DNA of 64,000 bases from Nannochloropsis salina CCMP1776 (taxonomy: Eukaryota > Sar > Eustigmatophyceae > Eustigmatales > Monodopsidaceae): positions 549,989 through 613,988 of the forward strand of contig SDOX01000016.1 of the NCBI GenBank assembly GCA_004565275.1, in the 5' to 3' direction. A program made the position numbers and the translations under genes. Below the pieces are notes generated by a model. It saw only the letters and a program-made list of their open reading frames with translations. It was not told the DNA's origin and did not search any database. This document shows positions 46,526 to 58,100 of this stretch, piece by piece. Position 1 is the stretch's first letter, and every line of letters begins with the position of its first letter.

Positions 46526-49500
46526 TTAACCCAATGCGCGCCGCTTCCGTCTCTTCGCGGCGGTCGAAGCTCCCGGATTTTCTTCTTTCTCTTCTTGTGA
46601 GTACGTTGTGCGAACGCTGCGCTTGCCCTTCCCTGTTTGCGCGCTGATCGGATATGCCACTTGTTCCATTTCATCCCCTTGAAAGGTCGGGTCATTTTCT
46701 TGAGAAGCCCCTTTATCCTCGATCACGTCTTCTAAAAGCGCGCGTCGCTTCAAGGCACGATCAGCCCGAGAACTTTTTTGTGCCTCTATTGCCTCCCTGG
46801 CCTCGCGCAACTTCTGTTCCTCCTCGAGCGCAGCCTCATCCCCCTCGTCCATCGCGGAGTCATGTTCGTCGTCCGATGTATCATAATCGAAGGCGCAAGG
46901 GCTTTGGTCTGCGACGCCATGTCCTTCTTTTTGCGTTTGCTTCCTCTTGGCTTCTTTGCCACTTTTTAACACACTCACCGCTAAGCTTACTGTTCTTTGG
47001 CGCACGAGAGGACGGCTCTCCATATCTTCATCATGGTCCTGCGCATCCCTGTATCTCATTCTCTCATATTTACCCCCTGACCCCTTCTTATTTCTGACAA
47101 GACTAGCGCCTTCTTGTCGCTCTTCCTCGTTCATTCTCTTGAACCGGCGCGTCCGTGATTGTCTACAGTCCCCAGCGATCACCATCCTTTCCTCCTTTGT
47201 GGGCTTTGGACACTTTCTTGAAGAGTGCTGACTAAGAACAGATGTACCAGTGGTGGATATTTCTGTGGCAATTGGACTCAAACCCCAGTTAGGTCCGTCT
47301 CTGTCGCCGTTCACCTCCTCATCTTCCCCATTTCCGTCTAACTTTCCCGCTTTTGACTTCGTACTTTCCGTCCTGTCCTCGCCGCGCTGTTTCTCGGGTT
47401 GCACGGAGGTACGGGGTCTACCCGTTTGCGGGGCGTAGAGCCGAAGTGGTAGATAGATTTTACCTGGATAGGCTTGAAGGTTCTCTTGAGTTTTGATTTT
47501 AGAACGAAGAAATTCCCGACATACGTGTGTCACCTGGTGCAGACGTTCAGTGGCAACATCATCTTCATTAATGGCGCTATTTTTCTCCTTTTCCTGCATT
47601 TTGATAGCGGCCGAGGCATCTTTGTATCTAGTAAGGATGGTGTCGGTCATGAGGAGGAGAAACGATAAATTGTCGGCCTCCGTTCCGAGAGTGGCCATCA
47701 GAGGTTCGAGTACGAAGGCTAGACATCGTTGTATGGGTCGCCAGCGGACGCTATCATGCGGAGAGGTGGGGAAGTCTGGAAAGTGAGCCAGGAGGTGGAG
47801 AAGGTAAGGTAGCAAGTACTCAGGCATCATTGAGGTGGTAACCTTGCGCTTGGCCTCCTCCGAAGGCTCTTCTTCCTGTCCGGCCATGTACTCCTCGTAA
47901 GCTTGACGCAGATTCTGGACGGCCCGCGTCACTGCTTGTCGAGCCTCTCTGCGGGCAGCTACATCCTCTTCCAGGGCCGCCAAAGAAAGCAACGCCAGGA
48001 ATTTAAGATGTACTCTGGAGCTGCGCACAGCCCTGGCTAGCTTACGTGTGAACGCACCCGCCACAGTTATTTCCTCTGGGTCCAACATGACCCAAGCCAG
48101 CGACCGCCAACGCGGCGCATCTAGTAGCCTATGCTGCACGTACTGATTTCGCATCAATTTCAAGATGCCTCCGGCACTGACAATCCGCAAGCGTGCCTTG
48201 TCTTTCTTGCTCAGCTCCACTCGACTAGGCAATCGGCCCTCTGCCTTCAAAATCTCATACAAAAGGTCCAGCACCTCGCTCGCCGAGGCTTCTAGCTCAT
48301 CCTGGCTGACCTCTACCAGTGACGAGTTCTCATTGAGAAACGACGAACGCTCCCCATCATCGTCCCGCAATTGTCTTGAATCTTCATTTTTATTAACCCT
48401 GTCACCATTTCTACTTCTTGGGCTTCGGCCCCTGTCCGCCTTATCCATCGTCGATCTTGGAAGAAACACAGAATCCTCACGCATGGCCGCATATTCCGCC
48501 CGTAGCCCAAGTACATGCGCCACGAGAAACTTGATTGCCGCGCAAGCTCGTGTGCACTCCTCGGATAGTCCTCGGCTGTGAGAACCGTCCTTCATAGCTT
48601 GCTTCTTTTTGTTGTGCGTCTTGCCACTACCCATCAGTTGAGGAAGGGCACCAGATGCCGATTCATCATCAGAATCATTATTAGATGAGGCCCGGTAAAG
48701 TAGCATCTTTCGCAGGGCAAACGCTCGTACTCGTGCAGCATGGGTCTCAAATGTCCTGGGATGTCTCTCGGCGAGTACGGCCAAGGCACGCAGCATTGCT
48801 TCTAAGCGCGGATTATCCAGCGACAGAGATTTGGCGCTAGTAAGCTCTCTGAGGAGCCGGGCGTAGACGGCGTCGTCCGGATCGGGCACCAATTCACACA
48901 GCGCCGAGACAGCCAGACGAGAGGCCTTCGTACTGCCATTTTTGAGAACGACTTTTAGCGTGCCCTGTCTGAAATTTGATAGCATTTCTGCTTCCCCTTT
49001 GACAGTCAAATTTGTCAACCGATGGCCAATCTTCATGTCCGCGAGATATCTGGCACCCTTTGCCCGCGTGGCAACAAGGCGGAGGAGTCGCACCTGCAGG
49101 TTTTCTTCTTTCCCTGCCGTCCAGCAAAGCATCAGAAGCTGAGGCAGAGCTTCCGACATCAGGACTGGAAAGCTTTCGATCAAAAGCTCTGTCAGAGCCA
49201 CAGCTCCCTCTAGAGTATTTTCCTCTTCATCTCCACCCTCCCCATTTTCCAGCAACTCTCGCGCCAGCTGGATCAGGTCGGCCAGTGTCTCTTGGTTGGC
49301 GAAACAAGAAGTCGCTCGGCGCGCTAGCACGCGGACATACTCGCCAAGCACACTTTTCGACCCCACTTTGGCCGCCAGATCATCCCTTGCCTTCAACACA
49401 CGGCTCGAGGGCTGCCGAGGGTCAACGATGGTCTGCAAAAGCTTTGGCGCTTGCTGGTCCTTGGTTTCGTTCAATTTTAAAGGAAGGCTGGTGCTACTCG

Positions 49501-51202
49501 CACGACGGTCCAACACCGGCACTGCTTCGAGCAGAGCTTCCCCACACTCTTGCAGGCGCACCTCCCGTAATTCGTCGTCCATGTCAGCACGCCATGACGA
49601 CCGCGCAGCCAGATATTCGTTCACTAGAGCTTGGACCATAGCCTGATCCTGTAGCACCGCCCGCAAGGCGCGATTCGCATCCGCCGTAAGGCGGTGCCAC
49701 ATGAAAAGAAGGCCTGTAGTGCGGACTTGACAGTCGGCAGCTTTGGGTAGCATAACCTCGTCGAAGACCTGCAGGATGCTGAGACGGAGTTCACTGTCTG
49801 GCAACGAGTATCCCAGAAGGACAGTGCCAGGAATCCAGCCCAGTTTTTCCTCTAAATCCTGCGGCAAGCTGTCATGCAGTCGCTCGGCCTCCGACCAGGT
49901 GCGAGAGATGTACGCCGCGTATAGGGTCGCTAGTCCACGGATGACCTCAAGGCGGACTTGGGGTTTGCGGTCGGCGAGGCGGCCGCCGACCTCCTTCAAC
50001 AGCGTCTTGGAGACTAGCTCAATGGATTGCAGGGCCGTCTGACAAACTTCCCGGACAGTCTTAGCTCGGATCTCCCATTCCGGGTCTTGTAGACGCGCTG
50101 CCAATAACGGCGCAACCTGCTCGACCAACTTGGGTTTGCGCTGCATGATGACAGCCCCGATGCCTAGGACCTGCGCGCGGATAGAGGCGTCCTTGTCTTT
50201 GAATCGTCCCAGGAACTCACGGAATATGCGGGGATATTCGTTCCCGTAGTCCGCATGCAAGGCTGCAAAGAGGCGACCGAACAAGGCGACAGCTCGCGCG
50301 CGCACAGCGGGGTCTTCCGCTGCCAGCTGAGTGGCAACATTGGGGAAAATGTAGAGCATGAAGTTCGGGTTGACCTTGTGCAGCTCGTAAATGAGCGGGT
50401 GGACGTGTTCCTCCTCTATTTCTGAGACGCCGCATCCCTTGCCTGTAAGCACTTGATTGATAAACGCTGTGACAGGCGGATTCAGCTCCGCGAAGCAGCG
50501 GGCCACAAAAAGCTGGGTGAGCTGATAGGACGGCGAGGACTCGGCCTTGTGCTCAGGAAGCAGGCACAACAACACCGTATCCAGGAGCGCCTGTGGCACA
50601 ACTTCCAACTCAGCCAAACATGCTGTCAAGACGTCCAAGATCTGCTCTTGAAGCTCAAGTGGATGATCTTCGCGTACTGATCGCAGCAGACAGCTGAAGA
50701 AGTCAACAAGCTCCTCCTCCGCCCGGGGCAAGTCTTGCTGTACGAGCTCACTCAAAATGATGCAGGATTTAACTGTAGCCAGCGAATGGAGCAAGTAAAG
50801 AACAGGTACTGGCTTATGGCCACATGCTGCAGCAGCTTGTGCTTGTTTTCCGGGCACGGATACCAGGCTCCGGAGCTGAGCTGTGATGAGAGCGAACCCT
50901 TGAAGTAGCACAGGAGAGGAGAAGGGCGCCTCAGGAGCATAGATACGCAAGATCTCTGCCAAAGCACATGCCGTATACAGTCGCACGTCTTTGTCTGTGT
51001 GGTCAAGGATGCGAGAAGACCCCAGGGCTTTGGTAGAGCCCTCCAATCCTGTAGGGCGGTCGTCCTGAGAGAGCGTCGTCAGATGCTCCCACACCTCCTT
51101 GAGCCGCTTGGCCAAGTCAGTTCGTGAGGTTGCTGCATCCAAATACTTTGATCCTAACGGCGCATTTCCGCGCTCGGATGTTGAGCTTCGGTTACGTGCC
51201 AT
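46526..51202 (-). CDS. PDS5: Cohesin-associated protein PDS5
   Basis: PDS5 is a HEAT-repeat protein that binds the kleisin/SMC3 interface, recruits WAPL, sororin-type factors and acetyltransferase, and so sets cohesin turnover. The ATG at 51202 gives 1558 residues without introns. Recognisable family stretches are KDVRLYTACALAEILRIYAP, QILDVLTACLAELE, PAVRARAVALFGRLFA, DKDASIRAQVLGIGAVIMQ, DPEWEIRAKTVREVC and DRKPQVRLEVIRGLATLYAA. HEAT helices continue to about residue 1150. The C-terminal 350 residues are charged and disordered, ending in the basic AAKRRKRRALG, probably a nuclear signal. Length matches animal PDS5B (about 1450). It is the second cohesin gene in the window, on the same strand as SCC3. 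Confidence 0.95.
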   Translation of the reverse strand: MARNRSSTSERGNAPLGSKYLDAATSRTDLAKRLKEVWEHLTTLSQDDRPTGLEGSTKALGSSRILDHTDKDVRLYTACALAEILRIYAPEAPFSSPVLLQGFALITAQLRSLVSVPGKQAQAAAACGHKPVPVLYLLHSLATVKSCIILSELVQQDLPRAEEELVDFFSCLLRSVREDHPLELQEQILDVLTACLAELEVVPQALLDTVLLCLLPEHKAESSPSYQLTQLFVARCFAELNPPVTAFINQVLTGKGCGVSEIEEEHVHPLIYELHKVNPNFMLYIFPNVATQLAAEDPAVRARAVALFGRLFAALHADYGNEYPRIFREFLGRFKDKDASIRAQVLGIGAVIMQRKPKLVEQVAPLLAARLQDPEWEIRAKTVREVCQTALQSIELVSKTLLKEVGGRLADRKPQVRLEVIRGLATLYAAYISRTWSEAERLHDSLPQDLEEKLGWIPGTVLLGYSLPDSELRLSILQVFDEVMLPKAADCQVRTTGLLFMWHRLTADANRALRAVLQDQAMVQALVNEYLAARSSWRADMDDELREVRLQECGEALLEAVPVLDRRASSTSLPLKLNETKDQQAPKLLQTIVDPRQPSSRVLKARDDLAAKVGSKSVLGEYVRVLARRATSCFANQETLADLIQLARELLENGEGGDEEENTLEGAVALTELLIESFPVLMSEALPQLLMLCWTAGKEENLQVRLLRLVATRAKGARYLADMKIGHRLTNLTVKGEAEMLSNFRQGTLKVVLKNGSTKASRLAVSALCELVPDPDDAVYARLLRELTSAKSLSLDNPRLEAMLRALAVLAERHPRTFETHAARVRAFALRKMLLYRASSNNDSDDESASGALPQLMGSGKTHNKKKQAMKDGSHSRGLSEECTRACAAIKFLVAHVLGLRAEYAAMREDSVFLPRSTMDKADRGRSPRSRNGDRVNKNEDSRQLRDDDGERSSFLNENSSLVEVSQDELEASASEVLDLLYEILKAEGRLPSRVELSKKDKARLRIVSAGGILKLMRNQYVQHRLLDAPRWRSLAWVMLDPEEITVAGAFTRKLARAVRSSRVHLKFLALLSLAALEEDVAARREARQAVTRAVQNLRQAYEEYMAGQEEEPSEEAKRKVTTSMMPEYLLPYLLHLLAHFPDFPTSPHDSVRWRPIQRCLAFVLEPLMATLGTEADNLSFLLLMTDTILTRYKDASAAIKMQEKEKNSAINEDDVATERLHQVTHVCREFLRSKIKTQENLQAYPGKIYLPLRLYAPQTGRPRTSVQPEKQRGEDRTESTKSKAGKLDGNGEDEEVNGDRDGPNWGLSPIATEISTTGTSVLSQHSSRKCPKPTKEERMVIAGDCRQSRTRRFKRMNEEERQEGASLVRNKKGSGGKYERMRYRDAQDHDEDMESRPLVRQRTVSLAVSVLKSGKEAKRKQTQKEGHGVADQSPCAFDYDTSDDEHDSAMDEGDEAALEEEQKLREAREAIEAQKSSRADRALKRRALLEDVIEDKGASQENDPTFQGDEMEQVAYPISAQTGKGKRSVRTTYSQEEKEENPGASTAAKRRKRRALG

Positions 51203-52136
51203 ACGAAGGTATGGAAGTGCTTTTCAGGTACGCTGGCGTCCGCGGAACCTCCCTTCCTTTTGTTGTGTCGACAAGTGTTTACCGGCACCCACCGGAGTAG
51301 CAATATCTACAACCGCACGTGCTTTGAATCACGATTTGGCTGTCAGGCTAAACAGAAGTGTGTTTGCAATATTTAAAAAGGAGATAGAATTAGTTAAACT
51401 CGAACGGTAGGTACAGTGTATGCGCCTTAAACGCCGCGCCTCCTGTGCTCTTTCGATAGGCTGACTCGTACGAAATAGAAAAATACAAAACCGTCAATAA
51501 ATGCCTACTAGAGAAACGCAAGTACGAGGGAATGACGCAAGCTTTCATGCTCAAAATCGTGAAGGAGGACAGCTGCGAGACAGTGTTCCGCATCTTCCTT
51601 ATCAATTTGGCGACGAAGTGGGTAAGGGCTGGAGCCGGACCTCGCGACCACCAGTTGCCCCGAGACGGGGTATGACAGGCAGTCGAAACATAGACTAGAA
51701 CATGAGCATTACATCCTCATGGCAGTGATTGGCATACCAATGTATCACAGTCCGGGTCCAAAACGGGCATGTCACTTGACATCAGGGGTGGCAAAAAGGG
51801 CGGGAAGCAGACGCACGAAAAGAAGCACGGTGAGGCCAGGCGACTACAACCGCAGACCCCGCCTAGGGCACTTTTCAGCGAAGTGTTTTTATGAATCCTA
51901 TCCAGCTTCATTAGCATTTTTTGGGGTATGATTTACCGTCGGAACACTTCAACCTACTGAGAACGTTTGCCATCTGGAACACCTCGGCGGCCGTGGCGGA
52001 TCGTCGTATCCTAACCTGGAAGTTGTCTAGGTCTAGCTTTTCTGGTTTATCATGAAGAAAGTCATGCGAAAACGGGCTGATTAATATACTTGATACTTTC
52101 ATTAGTATGGTACTTGAAGCCATTGCTTTCCTCCAG
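51203..52136. promoter_or_regulatory. Tandem spacer, Listerin 3' end / PDS5 promoter
   Basis: A 934-base gap between two - strand genes. It contains an inverted repeat, ATGTCA-CT-TGACAT, at 51769-51782. The small open frames on both strands have no recognisable product. PDS5 promoter elements should lie near 51210-51500. Confidence 0.4.
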
Positions 52137-55100
52137 TTATCCAATCGTTGGTTGCTGGCAAAGGACGCAGCGATTTTTACCCGACGTGGCAAACCATTTG
52201 AGAATACATGAGTTATGGAAACGATTGTGGCAGGTCCGACATTCACGCTCAGGCAAAGAGAGGTTGCGGGCTTCTATGATCGACATGCAGATGGGACAGG
52301 GACCCATACCCTCAAACTCCCTCTGTAAATTTTTCACCCATAAGGCAACGGCATCTACAATACTTCCATCGCGCATACTCAGCAGAGTAATAATTTGGAG
52401 CTGCCATCGATTCAGCTTGTCCGCCGAAACGCCCAGACTCCGCGTGCATTCCACCTCTACATTCCTAAGAGGGTATGCCAGTGGCAATCGCAGCAAAATC
52501 TCTAGGGTACAATCATCTTTCAGGTAGTGCGCAGTTACTTCCCGTGTGATGGTGCTGCCGCGAACGGCGATTTCGTCCTCCCCGCCGCCCCAAGGGCACT
52601 CATGTCCTCTACTCTTGGCATGTATCAAATCAATCTCACGCTGCACGATGCGTCCACTAGCATACTCCTCCACAAACTTGAAAACGCTAGAAGTGAGCCA
52701 ACGCTCCGAATCAGAGGACCACCATTTCCGAACTAGCGCGGGAAACGTCACAATTGTACGCACCACTACATAGGCAACCAAACGTCGAATGTCGTGCCCG
52801 TTTGTGGCGCTGGATCCGTCTCCACTTTCCAACTTGTGGGACGTTGCCCACAAATCCTGCAGATCGTATCGGCTGGATACCAAGTCTGCTGAAGAACCAA
52901 CTCGGCGGCCCAAAATGCGGAAGCAGGCCAGCAAAAGGACAGGGAGACTGTCTAAGAGGGATACATAGGTAGAATATGCGTCACGCAAGGATGGTGAGAG
53001 CGCAACTGCCTCTACATGCTCAAGGAAGAGTAGCCAGGCCATAATTGCCTGGAAAAGTCCTTGACGATATCCATTCAGGCTCTCTATCAGCATTCCGTCT
53101 TCCCCTTCATCCCCTCCAAGCATTTCAAGCAGACCCTCCCACTTCAGGAGACAGGCAAGCCGCTGCGTGGGATGGGGCTCCAGAAACTGGGAATGCACAA
53201 GTTCAGCATCCAGCGGGGCGACCCACAGGCTGAGCATACGATGAAAGCGTGGCATGAGACGCCTCGCAACAATGCGCACGTCCCTAACCATATCTTTTCG
53301 CTCCGACGCGTCATTCGCTAGGGTCTTAGCGCGTTCACTCTCGAGAAGCGGCAAAAAATCCGCAAAAGTGGACACATCTCCGTCATCACTATCGTCATCC
53401 ATTTCAGTAACACTGCGCAGGTATGGCCGCAGCAAGTGAAATGCTCCCATGTGGAAGCTCGAGGATATTGGATGTCCGTCGCTTTCCAAAATTTGCAGTA
53501 AAGTGTCGACATCTGTGCTCCACAGTGTCGAGTTTAGCTCCAATCCCCCAGATGATGACTTCATCTCGTAAATTTGGGTCGTCCATTCTAAATCACAATT
53601 GTCAAAAGGGATTAATATTACCGCTAGCAAACGACAGCGAATGCAAATTTCATATCGTAATACTGACATCACAGTCGTCTGGGCCGTGCTCTGCTTGATC
53701 TTTGTTGTTGTGGTGAAGCCGTGCAGAGCGAGGCGAAAGAGCGAGGCCTTTGTTGCAGGGAGGAGATCCAGTCCACCCGTCTCTAGCACAGTTTGCAATC
53801 CGACGTCCACAGCCGCTAGGAAAGCACTGGGGGATTCAGTCATACATATCCCCACCGCTAAATTGGTCCACATCTCTTCCAGTGCCTGACGGCAGGCAAC
53901 TTGCTCCCTGCAGGTCTTGCTCAGACCAACCGTCCAAAAGAGGGTTGCCACTTGTACCATCTCAAACATATCGACAGGGATCACGGATACGCGCGATTTT
54001 GTCCCATTACCAGATGACAAAGCCAGGTTTTCTTTCGACTTTCCGTGCAATGCATGAGTCACCAAACCGATCCGGATGAGCGCGGACCACAACATGCTTG
54101 CACGCGCCATGCTTAAAGATGGAAGACCTGCGAGAAGATAGAGCGAAGAGGTAACGACAGCCCACTGAGACTCCGGAGCTGCCCTTTCTTTCTTCGCTTG
54201 TTCTAGAGCCGATTCTGCGATGCCAAACCACTTGTTTTGCATTTTTTGTATCCATACGTCGACCTCGGACCGCAGAACCGCATCAGAGTGTAAAGGGGAG
54301 ACTATAGCTCGCAGCCCCCGTAACACCTCACCCAAGCTCCAAGCGAGAACGACGTTGGAAAACGTTGTAGCAGCGCATTCCAGGTAGGGCGTCAGAATCC
54401 TCATCAAAAGACCACATACATCTGATAGTTGTTTCGACGTTTTCTGAAACATAGCTGAAGCACTAATACTCGCTGCGCTGGCAAACTGGAGGTCAGGCAA
54501 CCCTTCACAGACACCAGCCACCAAGCCCGATACATCCATAGGTTTGGCACGCCGCAACCGTTCAAATTCCATCTGGGTCTCACCGCCATCGATCTTTTTG
54601 ACGGTGAAATATTTTTCAATATCATCTCTGTGGATCCCAACAATATTGCCCCGCATCCACGCCCTATCAGGAGCGCTGTCAACGATCGAAGCAGGCATGT
54701 GCCGGTCCCGATACCAGACTTCCACGCCCATCTTTAGGTCATCAGGGCTATCAAAAGACGTTGTTTGCTCCTTAGGAAGGACAACACGACCAAAGGCTCT
54801 CTCGTTCACGTGGCCAGGTGTGAAAGCGCCTTTTTCCCTTGTAAACGCAGCCTCAAATACAGATATAAGGCGCGATAGCAAGTATGCATCCGTCCAAGAT
54901 GACGAAACAGCGATGATCTCAAGCTGCTTGCCTACAATATGGCTCAAATTCTGAATTATTTCTATATCAACTTGAGATTTTGAGTGAAAAGCATCACCGT
55001 CCACGTCATCCTCCCAGCTTTTGAAGAAAAGTAGCTGAAATGGAGCGTCTGATGGCATGCTCGTCCTGACTGGTGCTCCGCTAAGATAACGAGAAGCAGC

Positions 55101-58100
55101 AAATGAAGCGCGCCCTGGCACAGGTCCTCTGATAGTGTTAATCTCTCCAGATACCACCCCGGCGGACAGGATCGCATGCAAAAGGGGTCCAGAGCGAGCC
55201 AGGAACATTTTTACGTCGAAGGCGGCCTGAAGCGATCGATCTTCCTCGAGCGCGTGGACCACAGCTTGCAAGTACCGCCACATATGTGCCCGAAGGACCG
55301 GTTCTGTGGCTGCCGAGTCCCATAGAGAGATATCGGCTAGCCCAGACTCGAGAAGAAGAATGGGAAGAAAGATCGACGGGGGCTCAAGAGAGGCAGATGC
55401 CAAAATCTCCGCTAAGCGAATGAAAAATTCTGCCCAATCCTGCTCGTGATCAACCCGACGTCCTTGTGCCAACAAGGAATGCAGCCATTTCGTGACATGT
55501 CGCCGGAAGGAATATACTTCCAGCTGATGAAGGTCTTGCCCCTCGTCTTGATCTTCTTCCCTCTCCATCGCATCCTCCCTGGGCGCCAAACTGAGGATGG
55601 ACGCAATCCGCACATCTACGGAAGGCCCAATATTCTTAAACGCCGAGCTCAGGATTGCGGGTACCTTCTCCCGCACAGCGCTGAGTATCAAGCGTCCGGC
55701 ATCATGATGGTCCAATGCCAGCATAAACGCCTCAAGGCCAACGTGACTCCCCCGCGCCAGTGTTCTTTCGACGAGGCGCCCAATCGCGGATGAGTCGAGC
55801 TGTGGCTGCCTTAGCTGGCTTTTTGTTCCCTCACTAGTCAAATCAAACTGCGGCTTGTCACCTTTTTTGGCTTTGTAATCCCCACTTCTTCTCACCCCAA
55901 GGCATGAGGTAAGGAATGCAACCGTTTCATCGTCAGGTTTTCCTACATCATCCCTCTCAATGATCTCCCATACATATGGAGCTAGTGCATTTGACATCAG
56001 GAGTGTCAGATTTAGCGAATTCTCAGAGCACCCATGTGCAATCAAGGAAGTACGCGCAAGGTCATATGTCGTAGATAGGGAGTCGAAGGCCTCTGATAAA
56101 AACTCTAGCCTCCCAGTCCTATTAATGTCTCCATTCCGAGTCAGAGTTCCCAACAGCTCTTGCCAATGTCCTTCTTCCCCAAGCCAGGAGTTGACAACCG
56201 TCGTAATGGCCACCAAATCCTTTACAACCGCTTTGCTCCCTTTGACGTCAATTAGGTCCATCTGCTTCCCCAAAGTTGGAAGAAGGAAGTAGAGGACGAG
56301 ACTCGAAGAAGATGCATACGGAGGTGATGGTGATACGGCAAAGAGGCGCTCGAGAGGGAGCAGTGAAACAATGGGCTTCATGAATGACAAGTAAGGCAAA
56401 AGAGTGGCCTTATACTGGTCACGTGCCTGGCATTGTAGGACGCATTGCCAAAACAAGAAATACAGCGTCGTCTCCACGCGTCCCTGTCCTGTAGCCCCTG
56501 GCGACGCCCCTCTCTCATAGCAATCTACCAGAAGTTTGCCGAGCCAGACACTCCTACTTTCTATTTGCCAAGGCCCTGCTTCTGGAATCAAAGACAAAGC
56601 CTCATCATAGTCTGGCGCGTCAGATGTTTGGTCATCTATGCCAAGCACGCGCAGTGCCACCACCTGAACACCCCGCCAAAAGCAGTCATCGAAATCTAGA
56701 AAAAGGCAATGTCTTCGTCCCTCTCTCTCCATTCCAGCATTGTTGAATTGCACTAAAGCGGTCAACAATGCTTGGAAAGCCTGAGGCTGTCCACTCCGGG
56801 CCTCGCGTGCGAGCACTCGCGCAAGAGCTCTCAAAATCTCTCGAACGAAGACAAGCCCCGCATTATTACCGTCTAAAGGCCCAATACTACGCTCCAGCTC
56901 CTTCCTGTTAGCAACCAAATGCTCCTCCGCATCCTGATGAGGCTGTCGAATCAACATATAGGTAGCAATCTCGATGATGGCCACCATGTAGGGCTCTTCC
57001 CCGTCGTGCTTGTCGGCCGAAGCGCCCGTCCAAAGAGACCCCAACAGATCTACAGAAAAAGCTCTAGACAATGCAGGAGGGACGGAAGCCACGAAAGGCA
57101 ACAGAGAAGGACATGAAACTTGAGCAGCCCCGCAAAAGCTAGTCCGCACGAGCTTGAGAAGTCGGGGGAAAAGTTGAGCCTTGCAGTCGAGCGCGCTCGT
57201 CAGGGTCTCTGGGAAGTGACGGAGAAAAACAAGGATGCCTTCCCACATGGCCGGGAAGTTGCCCCTTTCTCTTTCCCCAAGCATCTTGCATATCTGCTGC
57301 GCCACCATGTCCGCCTGTCCCCTGTGCCCCATGGCGCTCCCTGCCTGCCCGGCGACGGCGGCAAGCAGCCTATAGGCCGCGCGCCGGACCAAAGGGCGGG
57401 GATCCTGCAAGAATTTCCACATTGCCTCGTCCTTGATTACCTCTCTCAGCGACTCAGAACGCCCTTCGACAAAAATGGAGTTCGGGCCTGACGCCGGGGT
57501 AACCAGGGACGGGACCACTGTAGGCGCCCCACCACGTGCTGGATTGGGGTCTGTCGCTTCCTCGGTACTGACCGTGCCTGCCAGTCGCGACAAGGTTTCC
57601 TGATCCAGAGCCATCAGCAAAGCTGCCAATGCTGTGAGGGAGCAGACACAAATCCTCTCCAAACGCTCCTCAGTCTCATCTGTGCTGCTCCTTGCGCTGT
57701 CAGACATGTCGAGCGCTACCTCTTCTCGTGTTAAGCGCAAATTTGTGTGTAAATACCCTATGATTACGGGAGCAGATTCGATCAAAATGTCACTACGCCG
57801 CAAGTCTTTGGGAAAGATTGTCACAAACGCTCGGTTGGCAGCGTTGGCGACCTCTTTTTGCGAGTCCCTCATTGCCAGCCACCAGGGGCCAATCAGGTGG
57901 GGACCCAATACCCGTACCATGGATTTGCGGTCTCTTGCGAACAGCGCCGGGAGAGTCGTGGAAAAAAGGACTTCTCGCACCCGCCGATCATTTTCTAGGA
58001 GTACTAGCCGTGGATAAACGTGCACCCAGTATGGAACCAGCCCTTCCACCACCGAGGACGAAAGCTCCGACCCACTACTCTTGATAAGGCGAGCAAGCTC

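Noticed and set aside
54404-55323. Open frames on both strands inside Listerin
   Set aside because: They overlap a continuous 2089-codon gene and have no family features.
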